Shown here: piece by piece, positions 34,276-42,300 of the stretch
Layout: every line of letters starts with the position of its first letter
Numbering within the stretch: position 1 is the first letter of the stretch
Origin: Flagellimonas zhangzhouensis
GTDB lineage: Bacteria; Bacteroidota; Bacteroidia; Flavobacteriales; Flavobacteriaceae
Direction: 5' to 3'
Assembly (NCBI RefSeq): GCF_900102925.1
Contig: NZ_FNKI01000001.1
Location: 1,054,001-1,118,000 of the forward strand
Length of the DNA: 64,000 bases
Notes under the pieces: model-generated
What the model was told of the DNA's origin: nothing
The model's input: only the letters and a program-made list of their open reading frames with translations
Database searches by the model: none
Made by a program: the position numbers and the translations under genes

Positions 34276-35397
34276 TTGAAAACCAAAACAATCTCAAGAA
34301 AGGAACTGTATGAACTCGTATGGTCAAAACCATTGACAACATTGGCAAATGAGTTTTCGTATTCTGACAATGGGCTTCGTAAAATTTGTATCAAACATAA
34401 TATTCCATTGCCCAAGGCTGGTTATTGGTCTAAAGTGAAATATAACAAGAAGGTTGCCAAGTTACCATTGCCTAAGTTAAAGGGAGAAGTCGTTCCGATC
34501 GAACTTTCCATTCGAGAAGAAGATGAAGATAATGGCATCCACTCAAATTCCATAAGAGCCATTGTCAGGAAAGAAATTGAGCAGGATCGAAAATTAAATT
34601 TTACAATTCCCGATAAGTTATCCAATCCACACGTTTTGATTCGTAAAACAAAAATGGATTTAAAAAATAAAAAGCCGAGAGAATGGTGCAATGGTCAAGG
34701 ATTGTTGATACCATCTCAAGGAGTCCTAAACATTTCTGTTTCCAAGAAAAGTCTTTCAAGAGCTTTAAAGATTATGGACAGATTGGTAAAACTTTTAGAA
34801 AAGAGGGGTCATAAAATAGAAGTGGGAAGTACAACCAAAGTGATAATTGATGGGGAGTCTGTAAAAATTAGACTCAAGGAGATGGTAAAAAGGGTAGTAG
34901 TCAAAGAGAATAAGTGGGGTCATACAGAACTGATCCCCTCAGGGATACTTTCCATTCGCGCAGATGCACAATGGTTTTCTGAACAAATGTGGAAGGAATC
35001 AAGTGATAAACCATTGGAGGGCCAATTACTCAAAATTTTGATCTCTTTGGAAACCAGGGCGATGGAATCCAAGGCAAGAACTTTGGAATTTGAGGAAAGA
35101 AATAGGATACGGAAGGAGGAAAGGCTTAAGGAGATGGAGGCAGAAAAACGAAAAGTGGATGAACAAGACAAAACAATTGAACTTTTCCAAATTGCTTCCC
35201 GATGGAAAAAGGCAATGGATTTGCGAGAATCTATCGAAGCGGTCAAAAATCAGGCGGTCAAATCAGATTCCATGACCAAAGAAAATTTGGATTGGATTCA
35301 ATGGGCCACTAACAAAGCCAATTGGATGGATCCCATTGTTAATATAGAGGATGAGATTCTGGGTTCATATGGTGGTGATCTTGAATTTTTAAAGTGA
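34276..35397 (+). CDS. Uncharacterised protein with a conserved N-terminal HTH-like domain
   Basis: 373 aa, TTG start at 34276 (no ATG fits; a stop precedes in frame). Residues 1-65 (ISRKELYELVWSKPLTTLANEF, SDNGLRKICIKHNIPLPKAGYW, LPLPKLKGE) are a module seen at the start of otherwise unrelated bacterial proteins and looks like a helix-turn-helix. The middle (residues 130-255) is alpha/beta. Residues 265-305 are a highly charged coiled coil (EFEERNRIRKEERLKEMEAEKRK). No catalytic motif is recognised. Its place between fic and the integrase, in a block of defence genes, makes a defence or regulatory role possible but unproven. Confidence 0.6.
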   Translation: MKTKTISRKELYELVWSKPLTTLANEFSYSDNGLRKICIKHNIPLPKAGYWSKVKYNKKVAKLPLPKLKGEVVPIELSIREEDEDNGIHSNSIRAIVRKEIEQDRKLNFTIPDKLSNPHVLIRKTKMDLKNKKPREWCNGQGLLIPSQGVLNISVSKKSLSRALKIMDRLVKLLEKRGHKIEVGSTTKVIIDGESVKIRLKEMVKRVVVKENKWGHTELIPSGILSIRADAQWFSEQMWKESSDKPLEGQLLKILISLETRAMESKARTLEFEERNRIRKEERLKEMEAEKRKVDEQDKTIELFQIASRWKKAMDLRESIEAVKNQAVKSDSMTKENLDWIQWATNKANWMDPIVNIEDEILGSYGGDLEFLK

Positions 35398-35424
35398 AGA
35401 ATATGATTCCAGATGGAAAGTTTG

Positions 35425-35874
35425 TTATTGAAAATTTTTCTCTGTTCGGAAAATTCCATTCAATTCATACGTTTGAAAGTAATAATGGAATAATGCCCTC
35501 ATAGGTGTTGATAGGCCTATTTGTCCCGAAAACAATCTGCTTAAATAAGTTTTATCCAAACCTGTTTGCTTAACTAGATCTTTTCGTTTAATTCCGAGGT
35601 CTTTCATTTTGTCCACTATCCAACCCAAATCGATTCCATTCACATCCAAAGAATGCACGCTCGGAATGACTTTGACTTCTCTCCCGAATAATGCTTTGGT
35701 CCGCTCCACCAATTGTTTTTGGTTCAGCATATAACCGTTGATGACTTTAGTTTGGGTTACCAATACTTTTTTTGGAAAACCCTGGGAGTTTGAATCCAAT
35801 ATTTTGAATTCAATACCTGAGGCTTTGTACCACCCAAATTCTCTTTGAACTTGCTGCGCTCTGTTTGATTCCAT
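35425..35874 (-). CDS. Small DNA-binding protein near the integrase
   Basis: 149 aa. The C-terminal half has an XRE-like helix-turn-helix (IKRKDLVKQTGLDKTYLSRLFSGQIGLSTPMRALFHYYF); the N-terminal half is of unknown fold. It lies next to the integrase gene on the same strand with direct repeats and a palindrome between them, so it may be the element's regulator or recombination directionality factor. The -7 box TATATTTG ends four bases before the ATG (leaderless mRNA likely), and a 17-bp palindrome lies just upstream. Confidence 0.65.
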   Translation of the reverse strand: MESNRAQQVQREFGWYKASGIEFKILDSNSQGFPKKVLVTQTKVINGYMLNQKQLVERTKALFGREVKVIPSVHSLDVNGIDLGWIVDKMKDLGIKRKDLVKQTGLDKTYLSRLFSGQIGLSTPMRALFHYYFQTYELNGIFRTEKNFQ

Positions 35875-35878
35875 GAGT

Positions 35879-35906
35879 CAAATATATAAGTTTACATTAT
35901 GTAAAC
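35879..35906 (-). promoter_or_regulatory. Promoter and palindromic operator of the 35425 gene
   Basis: The -7 box TATATTTG is at 35886-35879 (minus strand). GTTTACAT-T-ATGTAAAC at 35890-35906 is a perfect 17-bp palindrome immediately upstream; it would hide the spacer between -7 and -33 if bound by the gene's own helix-turn-helix protein. Confidence 0.65.
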
Positions 35907-36210
35907 ATAAAATAAAATGTTACATATTTGAGATAAGTTATAAACGGAATCAAATCATATCAGAAAAAAGGAAACAACTTGATTAAAATTGGAACAAGTG
36001 CTGTACCGATACTGTACTAAAATCGAGACAAGCTGTGAACAAGTACTAAACAAGCATTAGTATGTATATACAAACATATATAAACTATATACAAACATTA
36101 AAAAAATAGAAAAGTTGAATTTTTTTGCTTTTTTTAGATTCATCAAATTGATACAAATAAAATTGGAGTGTCTCAATATGAGACAATTGGTAAACAAGTG
36201 AATATAATAA
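35907..36210. other. Region with direct repeats and palindrome between regulator and integrase
   Basis: Contains a 13-bp direct repeat TATATACAAACAT at 36065-36077 and 36086-36098 (21 bp apart, two helical turns) and a palindrome TGTCTCA-N3-TGAGACA at 36169-36185, 25 bases after the end of the integrase gene. No gene is seen. The repeats could be binding sites for a directionality factor or regulator; the palindrome could fold as a weak terminator. Confidence 0.45.
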
Positions 36211-37446
36211 TCAAATGGACTTGGCGAACTCTAATAAAGCAGGATCATTTTTCAATTTTTCCATATCGTTTGAAATTTTACTGTCCAATACCTTGGCATA
36301 GATCTGGGTCGTCTTCAAAGAGGTATGACCCAACATTTTGCTGACCGACTCAATGGGTACTCCATTGGAAAGGGTAACGGTCGTCGCAAAGGTGTGTCTG
36401 GCCAAATGTGTGGTCAAAGTTTTATTGATCTTGCATGCAGTGGCGATTTCCTTGAGGTAGGAATTGGTGCGTTGATTCGTGTAAACCGGGAGCAATGTCT
36501 TTTTTTCGATCACCCTCGGATGTTCTTTGTACTTGTCGATAATCGCCTCTGGAATGCTCAACAGTGGAATGCTGCTTAAAACTTTGGTTTTTTTCCTTTT
36601 GGTCTTGATCCATTTGTTTCCCTTGATGTCCTTGACAAGATCATCTTTGGTCAACTTTTCGATATCGGCGAATGCAAGACCGGTATAACAGCAGAACAAA
36701 AACATGTCACGTACCGTATCAAGTCTTTCGAATTCAAATTCTTGCTTTAACATGGCTTCCAGTTCCTCATGGGTCAGGAACTCACGTTCTTTTTGTTTCC
36801 AACTGGCCGACCAGTGGAAGAAAGGATCCCGATCGATCCATTGGTTGGCATAGGCGATGCGAACAATTTTCTTTAAATTGACAATATATTTGGTCGCTGT
36901 ATTGTGTGAAACCTTTTTTTTGCTCTTCAAATAATAATCAAAGCCTGTTATAAACTCGTAATCGAGCTTTTTAAGCGGAAAATCCTTTTTTTGGTACTTG
37001 TGTACTATGTAATCTGAGATATGCGATTTGGCGGCTTTATATCGCTGAAGTGTTCCGGCGGAATATTCCCGGCCCACCAAACTTTCCATTTCGTCATTGT
37101 GATTTCGGAATATTTCCAAGATCATATACTGTTTTTGGCCCTTGCCCAAAAAGATGTTCTTTACGGTATCGGCATCCACGTATTCTTCATTGCGTACCAG
37201 ATCGTCATAGATGGAAACACACTTGGCTTTCAAAGTGTCGAAAAATCGGTTCAATACCAGTGTTTCTGCAGTTTTTCCTCGTAATCGACCAGTGTTGGCA
37301 TCCCACTTTAAAGGGTCGACTTGTTTGCCCGTGCTGAATTCTGCACGCTTGCTGTCCAATGTAATGCGGGCATAGATGGGTACTAATTTATTGTTGCTTG
37401 ATTTTCTTTTTTTGGGGTAAAAAATGACATTGATTGTATTGAACAT
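36211..37446 (-). CDS. Tyrosine recombinase (island integrase)
   Basis: 411 aa from the ATG at 37446 (MFNTINVIFYPKKRKSSNNK), the usual start of this Bacteroidota family; a further in-frame extension to 37482 is open. It has an N-terminal arm-binding domain (1-95), a SAM-like core-binding domain (105-205) and a catalytic domain (225-411). Catalytic residues visible: His347-x-x-Arg350 (HLARHTFA), His374 (MLGHTSLKTT) and the nucleophile Tyr383. The first catalytic Arg position is Ala258 (CCYTGLAFADI), a substitution also known in CTnDOT-type integrases. It lies 254 bases from the tRNA-Asp att core and must have catalysed insertion. Confidence 0.93.
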   Translation of the reverse strand: MFNTINVIFYPKKRKSSNNKLVPIYARITLDSKRAEFSTGKQVDPLKWDANTGRLRGKTAETLVLNRFFDTLKAKCVSIYDDLVRNEEYVDADTVKNIFLGKGQKQYMILEIFRNHNDEMESLVGREYSAGTLQRYKAAKSHISDYIVHKYQKKDFPLKKLDYEFITGFDYYLKSKKKVSHNTATKYIVNLKKIVRIAYANQWIDRDPFFHWSASWKQKEREFLTHEELEAMLKQEFEFERLDTVRDMFLFCCYTGLAFADIEKLTKDDLVKDIKGNKWIKTKRKKTKVLSSIPLLSIPEAIIDKYKEHPRVIEKKTLLPVYTNQRTNSYLKEIATACKINKTLTTHLARHTFATTVTLSNGVPIESVSKMLGHTSLKTTQIYAKVLDSKISNDMEKLKNDPALLEFAKSI

Positions 37447-37551
37447 GGCAAAAGGTTTTGATTTAACACTTTGAAGGTACAAAAAGAGGTCTTAAATAAA
37501 TGTTAACAAAACCTTGCAATAAATTATAAAACAGATAATTACAGCGATGGC

Positions 37552-37601
37552 GGTGAGCATTTTTTTGAATGTGGAATGCGCACCGAATTGCTCACCTTTT
37601 A
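37552..37601. repeat. Subterminal repeat, right copy, with inverted partner
   Basis: 37580-37601 is identical over 22 bp to 3976-3997 in the same orientation. In addition, GGTGAGCA at 37552-37559 is the inverse of TGCTCACC inside that repeat, so this end has two facing sites while the left end has one. This asymmetry fits arm-type binding sites of a tyrosine recombinase. Confidence 0.6.
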
Positions 37602-37642
37602 GATGGTGTTTTTTGACGTTTTTTGGTGCCAATAGAAATTAA

Positions 37643-37675
37643 AAAAGCCTGTAAACATTTCATTTACAGGCTTTT
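37643..37675. terminator. Replacement terminator for tRNA-Asp
   Basis: AAAAGCCTGTAAA and its complement form a 13-bp stem with a 7-base loop and T-runs in both directions. It lies 25 bases beyond the tRNA 3' end, inside the island, and replaces the native terminator displaced to 3872-3899. It would also insulate the integrase from tRNA read-through. Confidence 0.82.
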
Positions 37676-37699
37676 GCATAAATTTGGAAATATTCCAAG

Positions 37700-37721
37700 C
37701 GGTCTGGACGGGACTCGAACC
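37700..37721 (-). repeat. att repeat, tRNA copy
   Basis: 22 bp identical to 3900-3921, covering the acceptor end and T-arm of tRNA-Asp. The crossover occurred inside this stretch. Confidence 0.9.
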
Positions 37722-37773
37722 CGCGACCCCCTGCGTGACAGGCAGGTATTCTAACCAACTGAACTACCAGACC
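37701..37773 (-). tRNA. tRNA-Asp (anticodon GTC)
   Basis: The minus strand folds as acceptor GGTCTGG/CCAGACC, D-arm GTTC...GAAT, T-arm GCGGG-TTCGAGT-CCCGT and discriminator G, with an anticodon stem CCTGC/GCAGG around GTC. As printed, the anticodon loop reads CGTCAC, six bases, because the usual T before the anticodon (U33) is missing; total length is 73 with the discriminator instead of the expected 74. That could be a sequence error, a misreading or a true defect. It is preceded by a TATATTTG promoter. Confidence 0.85.
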
Positions 37774-37845
37774 AATGATTTTATCTAAAAGACTCCTGCA
37801 ACAGCGGGATTCAAATCTTGTTCATTTGCTTTTTTAAAGCGAGTG

Positions 37846-37853
37846 CAAATATA
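37846..37853 (-). promoter_or_regulatory. tRNA-Asp promoter (-7 box)
   Basis: TATATTTG on the minus strand, a perfect Bacteroidota -7 box, about 73 bases upstream of the tRNA 5' end. Confidence 0.65.
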
Positions 37854-37897
37854 CATTCTCATTTCGGATTCGACAAAACATTTTTTTAAAAAAATGA

Positions 37898-38827
37898 TCA
37901 CGCAAATTTTTGACGCTCGATCATAAAGGAATTCAATACTTGGGAGAAGTCAGATTTAATATCCACACCCACATACTTAATGCGGTATTGAGCGCACTTT
38001 AATTTGAGTTCCTCTTGATATTGCATCACCTTTTCGGCATAGGTTTTTTTAATCGAATCTGCATATAAATCTACATGAGCTCCCGTTTCCACATCTACAA
38101 ATCGCTTCGGAGCATTGTCAAAGTCGAAATTTAATTCGTGTTCGTAATCCAATAAATGAAAAAGAACCACAGCATGTTTGTTGTATTTGAGATGACGTAG
38201 GGCTTCAAAAAGTTTTGCCTCTTCCGTTTCGGTCTGGAACATATCTGTGAACAAAAAAATCAAACTTCTTCGGTGGATTTTCTCCGCAATTTGATGCAAG
38301 TACGTATAGGTCTTTGTGGTAGTAGATGCATTTTGATGCGATGCAACCTCATTCAATTTAGAATACAACATCTGAAAATGACGCTCACTGTTCTTTTCCG
38401 AACTATGAAAATCATAGTTGTCCGAATAAATGCTCAACCCAACAGCATCCCGTTGTTTTTTCAAAACCTGCATCAAAGTGGCAATGGCCAGTACACCAAA
38501 ACCAATTTTGTTCAGGTTTTCAATCGATGGATTTTTTACTTCAGGATAATACATGGATGCTGAATTGTCCAAAATCATATGGCACCGTAAATTGGTTTCA
38601 TCCTCAAACCTTTTGGTGTACAATCGGTCCGTTTTGGCAAACAATTTCCAATCAATGTGTCGTGTGCTTTCGCCTTGATTGTAGATTTTATGTTCGGCAA
38701 ACTCGGCCGAAAACCCATGAAAAGGACTTTTATGAATCCCACTGATAAATCCTTCAACAATCTGATTGGCCAAGAGCTCCAGATTTTGAAATAGTTGGGC
38801 TTTATGTAATTCCGAGCGTACGTCCAT
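37898..38827 (-). CDS. DUF58 (von Willebrand A-like) protein
   Basis: 309 aa, cytoplasmic. DUF58 signature: GFISGIHKSPFHGFSAEFAEHKIYNQGESTRHIDWKLFAKTDRLYTKRFEDE near residues 28-80, followed by a VWA-like MIDAS motif LDNSASM near residue 87. Family members pair with MoxR AAA+ ATPases, and in Bacteroidota often with aerotolerance (Bat) proteins, for chaperone-like assembly. No MoxR gene is present in this window; it would have to be further away. The start is the ATG at 38827. It is the first chromosomal gene after the island. Confidence 0.88.
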   Translation of the reverse strand: MDVRSELHKAQLFQNLELLANQIVEGFISGIHKSPFHGFSAEFAEHKIYNQGESTRHIDWKLFAKTDRLYTKRFEDETNLRCHMILDNSASMYYPEVKNPSIENLNKIGFGVLAIATLMQVLKKQRDAVGLSIYSDNYDFHSSEKNSERHFQMLYSKLNEVASHQNASTTTKTYTYLHQIAEKIHRRSLIFLFTDMFQTETEEAKLFEALRHLKYNKHAVVLFHLLDYEHELNFDFDNAPKRFVDVETGAHVDLYADSIKKTYAEKVMQYQEELKLKCAQYRIKYVGVDIKSDFSQVLNSFMIERQKFA

Positions 38828-38856
38828 GGGTGATTTCTTGCGACAAGATAAAACAA

Positions 38857-38884
38857 AAAAGGCTTGGCATTTGCCAAACCTTTT
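38857..38884. terminator. Terminator between trxA and the DUF58 gene
   Basis: AAAAGGCTTGGCA/TGCCAAACCTTTT stem (one mismatch) with T-runs on both strands; it lies 24 bases past the trxA stop. Confidence 0.75.
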
Positions 38885-38907
38885 CTAATTCCATTGTAAA
38901 AACAATA

Positions 38908-39225
38908 TTATAAAGCCGCGTCGATTGCGTCGGTATAAACCTTTTTAGGAGATACCCCTACTTGACGGTTGATCACTTCTCCACCTTTAAAAACCAATAC
39001 GGTAGGAATGTTACGCACACCATATTTGGCTGCGAATTGCTGATTGGCATCAACATCTACCTTACCAACAACAGCTTTGCCATCGTATTCTTGGCTTACT
39101 TCTTCAATGATTGGTCCAACCATTCTACAAGGTCCGCACCAAGCTGCCCAAAAGTCAACTAGTACAGGTTTATCGCTTTTCAAAACTACTTCGTCAAAAG
39201 TTGCATCTGTTATTTCTAGTGCCAT
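38908..39225 (-). CDS. trxA: Thioredoxin
   Basis: 105 aa, full length for thioredoxin. The redox site WCGPC lies at residues 30-34 (VDFWAAWCGPCRMVGPI), and cis-proline is in RNIPTVLVFKGG. It reduces disulfides in cytosolic proteins with thioredoxin reductase. A single gene with its own promoter (39250-39257) and terminator (38857-38884). Confidence 0.97.
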   Translation of the reverse strand: MALEITDATFDEVVLKSDKPVLVDFWAAWCGPCRMVGPIIEEVSQEYDGKAVVGKVDVDANQQFAAKYGVRNIPTVLVFKGGEVINRQVGVSPKKVYTDAIDAAL

Positions 39226-39249
39226 TTTTTATCTCTTTTTAATATTAGG

Positions 39250-39257
39250 CAAAGTTA
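39250..39257 (-). promoter_or_regulatory. trxA promoter (-7 box)
   Basis: TAACTTTG on the minus strand fits TAnnTTTG; transcription would start near 39245, 20 bases before the ATG. Confidence 0.65.
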
Positions 39258-39330
39258 GTCAAATAAAATCCATCTAACTTACATTCAACATATTCGTTTT
39301 AATTATTGTGCCATCAACAATAATTATGGT

Positions 39331-42300
39331 CTAATTTAATTTGTAATGAATTTCGTGTGCTTCCAACTCAGAAAGTAACTCGCTGTTTATCTTTACTTTC
39401 TGTTTTCGGGCCGATAATTTCAGTTTGATTTCTTCCTCCATTTCATACACTTCAAAACTCAACGGGTGATCCCCTTTATGCATGTTGAGGGTTTCCTTTA
39501 AGGTTTGAATTCGATTTTCCTGTAATTTATCAAGATTCAGTTTGATGGTGAGTTTTCTAGCAAAGGCCTCCATCACATCTTGAAGCTGCTTAAAATCGTT
39601 GAACTGTAATCGTGGATCTCCTTTTTTGCCCGTATCTCGGTTCACCCAACCTTCTTTCACATAAGCACGAACGTACACAAAGGAATTAATCATCAAAAAG
39701 TGACGGAATTTTAGGTACTCCTCTCCAAAAATTCGAAACTCGTAGGATTCGTTATAATCTTCCATAGTGAACAAGCCCCAACCTTTTCCGTTTTTGGAAA
39801 TACGGTGCTGCACATCGGTAATTACTCCTGCAGCAGTGAGTTCACGGTTCACGTATTGCTCTAAATTAGAAAAAGCAGAAACGTCACTATTGCAAAAGGC
39901 AGTGATCTCCTTTTTGAAATCATCCAATGGGTGTCCCGATAAATAAATTCCGACCACTTCTTTTTCGCGACGCAGTTTTTCCATAGTACCCCATTCTTCG
40001 CATGGTGGAATAATAGGTTCTGGAATCTGCACATCACTGGCTTCCCCAAACAAACTTACTTGGGAGGAATTCTCATTCTCTTGGAACTTTGCACCATATT
40101 TTACAGCCTTTTCCAAAAAGGTAATACCGTCTCCCTCATCATGGAAATATTGTGCACGATGCGTATCGGAAAAGGAATCAAATCCACCAGCTAAGGCCAA
40201 GTTCTCAAACGCTTTTTTGTTGGCAGCACGAAGATCAATCCGTTTTGCCATATCGAATATGGATCGATAATGTCCATCCTCTTTTCGGTTTTCTACAATG
40301 GTTTCCACTGCAGAACGACCTACGCCTTTAATGGCTCCCATCCCAAAACGGACCGCATTTTCCTTGTTTACGGCAAATTTGTAGTAGGATTCGTTTACGT
40401 CTGGACCCAAAACTTCCAATCCCATGCGCTTACATTCTTCCATAAAGAAAGTCACCTGCTTAATGTCGTTCATGTTGTTGGACAACACCGCAGCCATATA
40501 TTCGGCAGGGTAGTGGGCTTTTAAATAAGCCGTTTGATAAGCGATATAGGCGTAGCAGGTAGAGTGACTTTTGTTGAATGCGTAGGAGGCAAATGCTTCC
40601 CAGTCTTTCCAAATTTTTTCTAGAACATCACGTGGATGGCCATTTTTTTCACCACCATCCAAAAATTGGGGTTTTAGTTTTTCCAGCAGGGCGAAAATCT
40701 TTTTACCCATCGCTTTTCGGAGAACGTCCGCATCACCTTTGGAGAATCCTGCCAATTTTTGGGAAAGCAACATCACCTGCTCTTGGTACACCGTAATCCC
40801 GTAGGTTTCTTGGAGGTATTCCTCCATGTCGGGAAGATCATAGGTAATCTCTTCCTCCCCATGCTTCCGTGCAATAAAACTTGGAATATATTCCATTGGA
40901 CCTGGACGATACAGCGCGTTCATGGCAATCAAGTCATCAAAAACCGTTGGTTTCAAGGTTTTCATATGCTTTTGCATCCCAGGGGATTCGTATTGGAATA
41001 TCCCTACCGTATCTCCTCGTTGAAATAGCTCATAGGTCTTCTCGTCATCCAATGGGAAATCATCAGGAACTAAATCAATACCCGTCCGAGCTTTTACGAT
41101 TTTCACGGTGTCCTTGATCAAGGTCAAGGTCTTCAGTCCCAAGAAATCCATTTTAAGGAGCCCTGCACTTTCCACCACCGAGTTATCGAATTGGGTTACG
41201 TACAAATCGGAATCCTTGGCAACAGAAACAGGAACGAAATTGGTAATATCATCTGGGGTAATGATCACACCGCAGGCGTGAATTCCCGTATTTCGAACCG
41301 AACCTTCCAGCACTCGGGCCATGTTCACGGTTTGTCCCTCCAAATCGTCGCTATCGGAAATGTTCAACAATTCGTTGACCTTTTCCAGTTCTTCGGAACG
41401 GAATTTTTTCTTTAAATCGGCCTCTGGAACCCCAAAAATCTTACCCAGTTTGGACATGTTGGGAATAAGCTTCGCAATTCGGTCGGCATCACTCAACGGA
41501 AGATCCAGTACCCTTGCTGTATCCCTAATGGAACTTTTGGCCGCCATGGTTCCGTAGGTGATGATCTGTGCCACCTGATTGGCACCATATTTATTGATCA
41601 CATAATCCATGACACGTCCACGGCCCTCATCATCAAAATCAATATCAATATCGGGCATGGACACCCTATCTGGGTTTAGGAAACGCTCAAAAAGCAGATC
41701 GTATTTAAGCGGGTCAATATTCGTAATGGTCAAACAATAGGCGACCACCGAACCCGCTGCCGAACCACGACCTGGACCTACGGATACATCCATGTTTCGC
41801 GCTTCGCGGATAAAATCTTCCACAATTAAAAAGTAACCAGGGTAGCCAGAGTTTTTGATGGTCTCCAACTCAAAATCGATGCGTTCGGAGATTTCTGGAG
41901 TGATTTCCCCATACCGTTTTTTGGCCCCTTCGTAAGTAATATGTCTCAAATAGGCATTTTCACCTCTTTTTCCACCATCCTCATCATCTTCGGCCACTTT
42001 AAATTCTTCAGGAATGCCAAATTTTGGAAGTAAAATATCGCTGGCAAGGTTGTAAGGCTCTATTTTATCTACAATCTCCTTAATATTTAAAATGGCTTCG
42101 GGAACATCTTTAAAGAGTTCCTTCATTTCATCCGAAGACTTGTAATAATATTCTTGGTTGGGCAATCCGTAGCGATAACCGCGTCCACGACCAATTGGGG
42201 TGGACTGTTTTTCTCCATCCTTAACACAAAGGAGAATATCGTGGGCCTCGGCATCTTTTTTATCGCAATAATAGGTGTTGTTGGTAGCCACCAATTTCAC

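Larger units (their letters stand above)
3900..37721 (-). mobile_element. 33.8-kb genomic island integrated in tRNA-Asp
   Basis: A 22-bp direct repeat flanks the region: 3900-3921 and 37700-37721. The right copy is the 3' part of tRNA-Asp. A tyrosine recombinase gene lies next to the tRNA end, with additional 22-bp direct repeats just inside both ends (3976-3997 and 37580-37601). Contents are accessory: AbiE toxin-antitoxin, sensor proteins, TonB receptor, ssb, RadC-like, BfmA-like, R-M and other defence genes, and an IS. There is a mobilisation protein but no relaxase, type IV secretion or replication gene, so it looks like a mobilisable element or a decayed one rather than a self-transmissible ICE. 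By eye, base composition shifts between blocks (GC-richer iron-uptake and IS genes, AT-rich R-M and ATPase genes). Confidence 0.88.

Noticed and set aside
37795..37830. tRNA-like T-arm in the leader of tRNA-Asp (antisense of gggattcaaatc)
   Set aside because: Only one arm half is present, without acceptor or anticodon stem; it is probably just the tRNA leader.
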